Positions 6,950 through 12,466 of a stretch of DNA of 12,466 nt are shown in pieces (positions within the stretch are counted from its first letter, which is position 1; every line of letters starts with the position of its first letter). The DNA comes from JALYOK01 sp031419835 (lineage in GTDB: Bacteria > Pseudomonadota > Gammaproteobacteria > Burkholderiales > JALYOK01). The notes beneath the pieces are model-generated. The model was not told where the DNA came from and did no database searches. It saw nothing but the letters and a program-made list of their open reading frames with translations. A program made the translations under genes and the position numbers. The stretch lies in NCBI GenBank assembly GCA_031419835.1, contig JANOLP010000243.1, positions 1-12,466 on the forward strand, in the 5' to 3' direction.

Positions 6950-7743
6950 TGCGCGTATTTGTCGACGGCATCGGGCTGATTGCGCCAGGATTGACCGGCT
7001 GGGCGGCAAGCGCGCCGATACTCGCCGGAAACGCGAACTATGTCGCTGCGCCATCGACAATCCCGGCACTCGAAATACTCCCGCCCGCCGAGCGGCGCCG
7101 CTCGCCGATGGTCGTTAAACTTGCGATCGCTGCTGGTTGTGAAGCACTCGCCAACGCCAATCAGCCCGCCGCCGAAACCGCATCGGTATTCACCTCGTCC
7201 GGCGGCGACGGCGATGTGATCCATCAAATTTGCGATACGCTCACCCAACCCGAGCGCGAAGTCTCGCCGACGCGTTTTCATAACTCAGTGCATAACGCCC
7301 CTGCGGGTTATTGGGGCATCGCGACCGGCGCGCACGAACCTTCGACCAGCCTTTGCGCGTTCGATGCCAGCTTCGCGGCGGGATTGATCGAAGCGGCAAC
7401 GCAAGTTAGCGTCGATGGACGAAAAGTCTTACTCGTCGCCTACGACGCGCCCTACCCTGAGCCACTAAACGGTGTTCGCCCCATCAACGCTGGATTTGGA
7501 ATCGCGATGTTATTGTCGCCAAAGCAATCAGCGAAAAGCCTGACCGCGTTAGACATTTCGCTTACAACGAACACCGCGCCCATCACGAAACTGATGCAAC
7601 CGGAATTAGAGAGTTTTCGTGTCAATGTACCGGCAGCACGCGCGCTATCATTACTCGCGAGCATCGCTAAGCGCGAAAGCGCAACCGTCATCACCGCTTA
7701 TCTCGGCGACAATTCACTGCACACATTGGTCACGCCATGCTAA
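6946..7743 (+). CDS. Ketosynthase-like chain length factor, ApeC-like
   Basis: A 265-residue short KS-related protein of the chain-length-factor type found in aryl polyene clusters. It carries HNSVHNAPAGYW (112-123), a conserved block of this family, and ends far short of a full ketosynthase. Where the active KS has its Cys (SSACSSS), this protein reads SLCAFDASFAAG, with Asp140 at the aligned position by eye, so it should be catalytically silent. It would pair with the upstream ketosynthase and set polyene length. Two start codons lie side by side (6946 and 6949). The first overlaps the TGA of the 46-codon bridging frame; the ribosome site is weak. Its end overlaps the next gene by 7 bp. Normally KS and CLF genes are adjacent, but here a REP doublet intervenes. 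Confidence 0.85.
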   Translation: MMRVFVDGIGLIAPGLTGWAASAPILAGNANYVAAPSTIPALEILPPAERRRSPMVVKLAIAAGCEALANANQPAAETASVFTSSGGDGDVIHQICDTLTQPEREVSPTRFHNSVHNAPAGYWGIATGAHEPSTSLCAFDASFAAGLIEAATQVSVDGRKVLLVAYDAPYPEPLNGVRPINAGFGIAMLLSPKQSAKSLTALDISLTTNTAPITKLMQPELESFRVNVPAARALSLLASIAKRESATVITAYLGDNSLHTLVTPC

Positions 7744-8180
7744 TCGACAAAGCCGAAATCGAGCGGCGTATTCCCCACGCGGGGGCGATGAATTTGCTCG
7801 ACGGCGTCGTCGAATGGAATGCCGAAACGATTCGTTGCCGCGCGACGAGCCATCGCGATCCAGGCAATCCGCTACGCGTCGCGGGCAAGCTCTACGCCAT
7901 CAGCGGCGTCGAATATGCCTCGCAGGCCATGGCGATTCACGGCGCTCTGTCCGGCAGCGTCGCTGAGCGCCCGCGCGCCGGGTACCTCGCCAGCCTGCGC
8001 GACGTGGTGTGTCATCGCGCGACGCTTGATAGTGAGGCCGATGAACTTTCGGTGTTCGCTGAAAGTTTGATGGGCGATGACACGCGCGTGATGTATGCGT
8101 TTTCCGTTAGCGCTGGCGCCGAGGAAATCATCACCGGTCGCGCCACTGTCGTTCTTGATATCAGTAATCTCACGACATGA
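7737..8180 (+). CDS. Hotdog 3-hydroxyacyl-ACP dehydratase, ApeP-like
   Basis: A 147-residue hotdog protein. IPHAGAMNLLD near the N-terminus (His14) matches the IPHRxPMLLLD start of FabZ-like dehydratases. GVEYASQAMAIHG (Glu59) is the central helix with the acidic residue typical of this subfamily. It is the second hotdog protein in the window. In characterised aryl polyene systems an ApeI/ApeP pair carries out dehydration, so this one may pair with the product of 2904-3215. The start overlaps the CLF gene by 7 bp and its stop overlaps the ketoreductase start in an ATGA, so the three genes are translationally coupled. Confidence 0.86.
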   Translation: MLIDKAEIERRIPHAGAMNLLDGVVEWNAETIRCRATSHRDPGNPLRVAGKLYAISGVEYASQAMAIHGALSGSVAERPRAGYLASLRDVVCHRATLDSEADELSVFAESLMGDDTRVMYAFSVSAGAEEIITGRATVVLDISNLTT

Positions 8181-8896
8181 AACGTGCGCTCATTACCGGC
8201 GGCAGCGGCACATTAGGCGCGGCGATCGCAAAAACGTTAGCGACAAGCGGCATGGAAGTTTTCGTTCATGCCAATCGCAATATCGCCAACGCTCAAACCG
8301 TCGTCGCGGACATTAAAGCCCACGGCGGCGCTGCGAACGCGATCGTGTTTGACGTCACCAACGCCGAACAATGCAAGCAAGTGTTGGAACCGATCATCGC
8401 CGAAGGCGCAATCCAGATTGTCGTTAACAACGCCGGCATTCACGACGACGCCGTGATGCCCGGCATGTCGGCGCAGCAATGGACGCGCGTGATCAACGTG
8501 TCGCTAAATGGATTTTTCAACGTCACCCAACCATTGTTAATGCCGATGATCCGCACGCGCTGGGGCCGCATTATTAGCGTCTCCTCGGTCGCCGCCGTCG
8601 TCGGCAACCGCGGCCAAACCAACTACGCCGCCGCGAAAGCGGGACTGCACGGCGCATCGAAGTCCCTAGCGCTCGAAGTTGCGAGCCGTGGCATCACCGT
8701 CAACGTCGTCGCGCCGGGCATCATCGCATCGCCGATGGCAGACAACGTGTTCAGCAAAGACCTGATCGATCAAATGGTGCCCATGAAACGCGCCGGCCGG
8801 CCCGACGAAGTTGCGGCGTTGGTGAATTTTTTAGCATCCGATCAGGCGGGCTATATCTCCGGGCAAGTAATTTCGATTAATGGTGGGATGGCATAG
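8177..8896 (+). CDS. 3-ketoacyl-ACP reductase, FabG-like (ApeQ-like)
   Basis: A 239-residue short-chain dehydrogenase. It has the NADPH-binding TGGSGTLG (7-14) and VNNAG (83-87), with Asn107, Ser137, Tyr150 and Lys154 (YAAAK) as the catalytic tetrad and PG near 180-181. Length and motifs match FabG (about 244). It would reduce the beta-keto group made by the ketosynthase before dehydration by the hotdog proteins. It is the last gene of the plus-strand operon. In several known aryl polyene clusters a further ketosynthase follows the reductase; here it is followed by 469 bp without a gene. I see no convincing Rho-independent terminator after the stop. Confidence 0.93.
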   Translation: MKRALITGGSGTLGAAIAKTLATSGMEVFVHANRNIANAQTVVADIKAHGGAANAIVFDVTNAEQCKQVLEPIIAEGAIQIVVNNAGIHDDAVMPGMSAQQWTRVINVSLNGFFNVTQPLLMPMIRTRWGRIISVSSVAAVVGNRGQTNYAAAKAGLHGASKSLALEVASRGITVNVVAPGIIASPMADNVFSKDLIDQMVPMKRAGRPDEVAALVNFLASDQAGYISGQVISINGGMA

Positions 8897-9123
8897 CTAG
8901 AACCGTTGTCCTTATTGCTTCGTGGCAATGCATGCCCTGCGAGACAAGATCGGCGCGGGTGTTAGCGATGTGCAGAATGTAGATTGGGTACGAAGCACGA
9001 ACGCCCCGTACCAACAGGTTTCCCCGCAAACCGTTCGACTAAGGCGCCTTTAAGTTGGCGCAACGACGTTAATGGCGGCGCATTGCATCTGAGCCTATGA
9101 AAAATAACAGATAACTCCCCATT

Positions 9124-9151
9124 CACTTCTATAATATCCAGACCAGAAGTG
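9124..9151. promoter_or_regulatory. Operator-like dyad overlapping a TATAAT
   Basis: CACTTCT (9124-9130) and AGAAGTG (9145-9151) form a 7-bp inverted repeat with a 14-base spacer. A perfect TATAAT (9130-9135) starts at the last base of the left half-site. A protein bound to this dyad would block that -10. No good -35 is seen at 16-18 bases, and the start of the next gene is about 225 bp away. The dyad is clear but its function is inferred. Confidence 0.3.
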
Positions 9152-9353
9152 CAAACCGCGAGCCGAGGCGTAGCGTTTAAGTCTTTATTGGGATACGCAA
9201 AAAGTTATTGCTTAAACCAAGCATAGGGCTGTTACTTTCGTCGAATGTTTGATTTATTTTTGCCATGTGTGGTCGAAATTTTTATATCGACAAGAACTTT
9301 TGATAATTTTCAATGTGCAACCCATTCAATAAACTGATTGCCTTGATGACCCG

Positions 9354-9358
9354 AAGGA
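9354..9358 (+). promoter_or_regulatory. Ribosome binding site supporting a TTG start
   Basis: AAGGA lies 7 bases before the TTG at 9366. This good spacing, plus the expected family N-terminus (MRDIA), decides the start of the ligase-like gene although the codon is not ATG. Confidence 0.7.
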
Positions 9359-9365
9359 CGTTCAA

Positions 9366-10625
9366 TTGAGAGACATCGCGGTAACGGCATTGATTCTCGG
9401 GTCGCTTCTTTTCGTATTTAAACGGCCATGGATTGGTGTATTGCTTTGGCTGTGGGTAAGTTTAATGAACCTTCCCCACTTTGCGTTCGGTTTTGCCGCG
9501 AATTTTCCGTTCGCTCAGGTCATCGCAATAGTCATGCTCGTGAGCTTGGTGACTTCGAAAGATCCAGTACGGTTGCCGATCAATTCCACGACGATATTGC
9601 TAATATTGTTTCCGCTTTGGATGTGCGTGACTTACGCATTCGCGCTCGAAAACGAAATCTGGGGGCTGAATCGCTGGCAAGAGGTGATGAAGATTTTTTT
9701 CGTTCTCTTAATCAGCGCCTCAGTAATCAAGACGCGACAACACGTTGTATGGATGATTTGGGTAATCGCCATATCGATTGGGTTTTTTGGTGTTAAGGGC
9801 GGAATTTTTACTATCCTTGGCGGCGGGTCTTCAAGGGTTTATGGTCCGCCGGGAAACACCTTCATATCTGACAATAACTCGATCGCCGTCGCTATCGTCA
9901 TGGTTATTCCACTGATGTATTTTCTTCGATCCTTGATTTCCTCGAATTGGCTAAAGTTAGCGATGCTTGGCGCAATGGGACTAAGTTTTATGGCTATATT
10001 GGGCACCCAGTCACGTGGCGCGCTTTTGGCGGTTTCAGCGATGGTCGCGTTTTTGTGGCTAAAGAGCAGGAATAAGTTTGCATTGGGAATCTTGATGGTT
10101 GCCTTGATACCCATTGCAATTGGCTTCATGCCAAGCAACTGGACTGATCGAATGAAAACGATCGAAACCTACAAAGAAGACAGTTCGGCGATGGGGCGAA
10201 TAAATGCCTGGCGGATGGCGATCAACGTGGCAAATGATAGGCCTCTGGTCGGGGGCGGGTTCGAACTCTATACGCGGCGGGTATTTGCAAAATACGCGCC
10301 GGATCCCCTCGACGTCCATGCTGCGCACAGCATATATTTCCAGATATTGGGCGAGCACGGATACGTCGGATTAGCGCTTTTTCTTGCCATTGGTTTCGTT
10401 GGCTGGCTAAATGCAAGCCGAATTATAAAAATGAGCCGCTCCAACGCAGAACACGCTTGGGCGGGGGAACTTGCGCGAATGATTCAAGTGAGTTTGATCG
10501 GATATGCCGTCGGCGGATTGTTTGTCAACATCGGCTATTGGGAGAATCTGTATTACGAGATTCTCGCGATAATGGTTGTTCACAATATACTTTTACATTC
10601 GGGATCTAAATCGGCAGGGACGTGA
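9366..10625 (+). CDS. O-antigen-ligase-like protein, exosortase-A-associated type (Wzy_C family)
   Basis: A 419-residue membrane protein with about ten hydrophobic segments. It starts MRDIAVTALILG, followed by KRPWIGVLLWLWVSLMN and GFAANFPFAQ. This is the N-terminal pattern of the 'putative O-glycosylation ligase, exosortase A system-associated' family as I remember it. Later come GPPGN (160-164), TQSRGAL (214-220), the hydrophilic loop with SAMGRINAW (274-282) and HAAHSIYFQILGEHG (318-332), which contain the conserved Arg/His region of Wzy_C proteins. It would act in the inner membrane, joining or polymerising glycan chains on the periplasmic side. In exosortase systems it accompanies an exopolysaccharide and PEP-CTERM proteins, none of which are visible here. 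The gene starts with TTG and is more AT-rich than the pigment genes. No terminator is evident after the stop. Confidence 0.85.
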   Translation: MRDIAVTALILGSLLFVFKRPWIGVLLWLWVSLMNLPHFAFGFAANFPFAQVIAIVMLVSLVTSKDPVRLPINSTTILLILFPLWMCVTYAFALENEIWGLNRWQEVMKIFFVLLISASVIKTRQHVVWMIWVIAISIGFFGVKGGIFTILGGGSSRVYGPPGNTFISDNNSIAVAIVMVIPLMYFLRSLISSNWLKLAMLGAMGLSFMAILGTQSRGALLAVSAMVAFLWLKSRNKFALGILMVALIPIAIGFMPSNWTDRMKTIETYKEDSSAMGRINAWRMAINVANDRPLVGGGFELYTRRVFAKYAPDPLDVHAAHSIYFQILGEHGYVGLALFLAIGFVGWLNASRIIKMSRSNAEHAWAGELARMIQVSLIGYAVGGLFVNIGYWENLYYEILAIMVVHNILLHSGSKSAGT

Positions 10626-10803
10626 AGACAACTACTTAGTAACGACGCCGTACCAAGGGAATGAGTTCGCGCCCTCGCCTGCATTGCCGTCGGAATTGTG
10701 GGGCCGTAGGGCGTGGGGTCCCAATGCTACGTGGCATGCCAATTGGCACCGGTTCGCGAAGCAAATTGGATGCGGCGTGGTTATTGCAGTGGGTAAGCCT
10801 TTA

Positions 10804-10828
10804 AGTATATGATCATAAAAAATATACT
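10804..10828. repeat. AT-rich hairpin
   Basis: AGTATAT (10804-10810) pairs perfectly with ATATACT (10822-10828) across an 11-base loop. It directly precedes the tRNA-like segment. It is too AT-rich and without a U-run to be a standard terminator. Confidence 0.35.
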
Positions 10829-10874
10829 GCGGCCTTTAAAGCCGTCTACGCCGGTTCGATTCGGGCCGCCGCCT
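10829..10874 (+). other. Segment resembling the 3' half of a tRNA (anticodon arm plus T arm)
   Basis: A 5-bp stem (GCGGC/GCCGT, one G-U) closes the 7-base loop CTTTAAA, which has T at position 33 and purines at 37-38 like an anticodon loop. A 4-base variable stretch follows, then a T-arm-like hairpin with loop TTCGATT and a 5-bp stem containing one G-G mismatch (GCCGG/CGGGC), then CGCCGCC in the place of the 3' acceptor strand. No matching D arm or 5' acceptor strand (GGCGGCG) is present upstream at the right distance and no CCA follows. It is therefore not an intact tRNA. It may be an attachment-site remnant or a chance resemblance. Confidence 0.25.
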
Positions 10875-11191
10875 CGAAGATAGATCAAGCACATATGGCA
10901 AAATTTCAAGGTTTTCGACGAAGTGGCGAGGGTTCACCAGTCGCTACGAATCGTGTGTATAAGCCAAGTTGGGCAGCGTGCCCCCTCGAACAGCATACTT
11001 GTCGTTGACGTTGCAACGCTTGCTCAAATTTACGTTCGGACTTGTCGAACGAATAGCGGGAGGGGTGACACAGGCGGCATGAAATGAAAAGAGCTGCAAG
11101 CCGGGCGGCGGGACCTCCGTCTTTGGGTGGGGACGAAGAAGATTGACGTAGAAGCCGTGGTAACGATACATTGAAGACTGTTGAAAAATTG

Positions 11192-11211
11192 GGATTTGGA
11201 ATTCCTAATCC
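11192..11211. repeat. 20-bp near-perfect palindrome
   Basis: The arms GGATTTGGAA and TTCCTAATCC are complementary except for one T-T position, with no spacer. The form fits a binding site for a dimeric regulator as well as a hairpin. It lies 386 bp upstream of the MBOAT gene. Confidence 0.4.
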
Positions 11212-11226
11212 TTAGGGAGCATGATT

Positions 11227-11242
11227 GCGTCGGGCCCGACGC
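11227..11242. repeat. 16-bp perfect GC-rich palindrome followed by TTT
   Basis: GCGTCGGGCCCGACGC is perfectly self-complementary and is followed by TTTAACTT. Folded, it gives a 6-bp GC stem with a GGCC loop and a short, broken U-run, so at best it is a weak Rho-independent terminator for plus-strand transcription. It may also be a protein-binding site. Confidence 0.35.
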
Positions 11243-11596
11243 TTTAACTTGCGATTGGTGCGCTCGGTGATCGCTACCAGTTGATTCCGCAGATTGAGCC
11301 GAGCGGATACCGAACCGGTGCGGGCTGGTAATCTTGGTGAGATGACATAGGTTAAGTTGATCTGTAAAAATAGTGGAGGAGCATTCGTCGATATCGGGTA
11401 TTGGGATTTCAGTATTCCGATGTCGTCAATTCGATGGATGTTTGCAGTTCGAAGAAGTACCTTAAATTTGGCACGATTGTGGCGTCGACGCGCGAACAAA
11501 CAAGTCGAGCTGGGACGTTATTTTATGAGCTTGTGGGGCGACGACTCGTGGCAATAAATCCCCGTCAATTATGGGCCGAGCAAATCTAGCCTTGTC

Positions 11597-12466
11597 ATGC
11601 TTTTTAATTCGTACGAATTCTTATTCTTCTTCCTTACCGTTACGCTTTCGGTTTTTTTTGTCTTGTCCGAATTTCGGTATCTCAAAGCAGCCGCTGCGTG
11701 GCTAGCGCTGGCATCAATTTTTTTCTACGGTTATTGGAACCTATCCTACGTTGTCCTTCTGATAGCATCCATCGCGGTTAATTTTGCTGCGGGGCACGGT
11801 ATATTACGCCACCGCCAAGCCGGTCGTTCGGAGGCAGAGCGACGAAAAATAACTCTGGCGATCATCGCCAAACTCGGAACGCTGGGTTATTTCAAGTATG
11901 CCAATTTCTTCGTCAACTCGATCAATAGCGCGGTACATACGAATATCTCGCTTGCTCAGATCATTCTGCCCATCGGTATTTCATTCTTTACGTTTACGCA
12001 GATTGCATTTCTTGTTGATACTTTTCGTGGAAAAGTCCAAGAATCCCAAATTGTTCCTTACACATTGTTTGTGACCTTTTTCCCACATTTGATTGCTGGG
12101 CCAGTACTTCACCACGCGGAAATGATGCCCCAGTTCGCGCGAGACGACACTTATCGTTTCAAACTCGGTAATTTCATAGTTGGCGTTACTTTTTTTTTGA
12201 TTGGATTATTTAAGAAGGTCATTCTTGCGGACGGAATTCAGCCTTTCGTTGCACCGGTGTTCGACGTTGACGCTGCCAATGCATTGACGGCCATCGAAGC
12301 ATGGGGCGGCGTACTGGCCTACACTCTGCAATTGTATTTCGATTTTTCGGGATATTCCGACATGGCGATTGGATTGTCGAAAATGATCAATGTCGATCTA
12401 CCGATCAACTTTAACTCACCCTACAAAGCTGCGAACATCGCAGATTTTTGGCGACGTTGGCACATG
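11597..12466 (+). CDS. MBOAT-family O-acyltransferase, AlgI-like (N-terminal 290 residues; runs off the window)
   Basis: Translation from ATG 11597 starts MLFNSYEFLFFF, the usual opening of AlgI/DltB-like MBOAT proteins (hydrophobic, with a conserved N-terminal FNS/EFLF pattern). It has many membrane segments, ILPIGISFFTFTQIAFLVD (123-141), FFPHLIAGPVLHH (161-173) and YFDFSGYSDMAIG (247-259). It ends in DFWRRWHM, where His289 matches the invariant MBOAT catalytic His. The rest of the about 450-500 residue protein lies beyond the window. Such proteins move acetyl or other acyl groups across the inner membrane for O-acylation of exopolysaccharide, usually with an AlgJ/AlgX-type partner. Beside the exosortase-associated ligase gene, it likely decorates the same polymer. 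No clear ribosome site precedes the ATG. Confidence 0.9.
   Translation, partial: MLFNSYEFLFFFLTVTLSVFFVLSEFRYLKAAAAWLALASIFFYGYWNLSYVVLLIASIAVNFAAGHGILRHRQAGRSEAERRKITLAIIAKLGTLGYFKYANFFVNSINSAVHTNISLAQIILPIGISFFTFTQIAFLVDTFRGKVQESQIVPYTLFVTFFPHLIAGPVLHHAEMMPQFARDDTYRFKLGNFIVGVTFFLIGLFKKVILADGIQPFVAPVFDVDAANALTAIEAWGGVLAYTLQLYFDFSGYSDMAIGLSKMINVDLPINFNSPYKAANIADFWRRWHM

Larger units (their letters stand above)
8897..9365. other. Intergenic region between the pigment operon and the exopolysaccharide gene
   Basis: No coding sequence is supported. Base composition changes from GC-rich to AT-rich at about 9.1 kb. The region holds weak hairpins without U-runs: GGTACG/CGTACC at 8987-9012 and GCGCC/GGCGC at 9044-9061. 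It also holds a TATAAT within a dyad (9124-9151) and the ribosome site of the next gene. No tRNA is seen. Confidence 0.7.
10626..11596. other. Long region without a recognisable gene between the ligase-like and MBOAT genes
   Basis: About 970 bp in which I find no reading frame with a recognisable protein. The longest frames (under 100 codons, both strands) have no family motifs and no convincing ribosome sites. Palindromes are frequent: TGCCAATTGGCA at 10737-10748, AGTATAT/ATATACT at 10804-10828, 11192-11211 and 11227-11242. A tRNA-3'-half-like segment lies at 10829-10874. This could be a decayed gene or the scar of a mobile element. A plus-strand frame from about 11379 to 11589 with GGAGGAG (about 11372-11378) in front is the best remaining candidate for a small gene, but I cannot support it. 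Confidence 0.55.

Noticed and set aside
8987..9061. Hairpins after the ketoreductase gene as a Rho-independent terminator
   Set aside because: Stems are only 5-6 bp and no U-run follows either of them.
10738..10760. A TTGGCAC resembling the -24 element of a sigma-54 promoter, of interest because PEP-CTERM genes often use one
   Set aside because: The GC of the -12 element falls one base too early and the -12 sequence does not match TTGC.
11212..11499. A 95-codon minus-strand frame with a basic C-terminus
   Set aside because: It lacks a good start and ribosome site, has no family resemblance, and contains the palindromes within its frame.
1..12466. A CRISPR array or a phage defence system
   Set aside because: No regularly spaced direct repeats and no nuclease, helicase or toxin-like proteins were seen on either strand.

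Overview
The window looks like a chromosomal accessory region of a Gram-negative proteobacterium, most likely gamma- or betaproteobacterial. Three things point there: an aryl-polyene (APE) type pigment cluster with LolA-like and MMPL export genes, a ligase of the exosortase-A-associated exopolysaccharide family, and a REP doublet with GTAG feet. I cannot name the genus. The APE part (1-8.9 kb) is GC-rich with tightly packed genes. The part after about 9.1 kb is visibly more AT-rich and loosely packed.

Left operon, minus strand, read from 5515 down to the window edge: acyl carrier protein (5240-5515), COG4648-type membrane protein (4581-5234), ApeH-like acyl-ACP ligase (3244-4569), ApeI-like hotdog dehydratase (2904-3215), LpxL/HtrB-type acyltransferase (2005-2907), LolA-like periplasmic protein (1395-2018) and an MMPL exporter cut off by the window start (1-1345). 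Right operon, plus strand: ketosynthase (5619-6812), chain-length-factor-like partner (6946-7743), ApeP-like dehydratase (7737-8180) and FabG-like ketoreductase (8177-8896). The two operons diverge from a 103-bp region with a perfect TATAAT facing the left operon. By analogy with known APE systems, the ligase would load an aryl acid on the ACP. KS/CLF, KR and DH would extend it to a conjugated polyene, the acyltransferase would attach it to a lipid, and LolA/MMPL would carry it to the outer membrane. The second ketosynthase, second ACP, methyltransferase and thioesterase of larger clusters are not in the window.

The ketosynthase and CLF genes are separated by a 30-bp perfect inverted repeat made of two REP-like hairpins with GTAG feet. 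A 46-codon open frame runs through it, starting in an ATGA overlap with the KS stop and ending in an ATGA overlap with the CLF start, so translational coupling may survive the insertion.

After a 469-bp gap comes a TTG-started, multi-membrane O-antigen-ligase-like protein of the exosortase-A-associated type (9366-10625). About 970 bp without a recognisable gene follows, holding palindromes and a piece resembling the 3' half of a tRNA. Last is an MBOAT O-acyltransferase (11597 to the window end) that stops one residue after its presumed catalytic His. These genes suggest an exopolysaccharide locus beside the pigment locus. The HIP1-like octamer GCGATCGC occurs six times, all inside genes of the pigment cluster.
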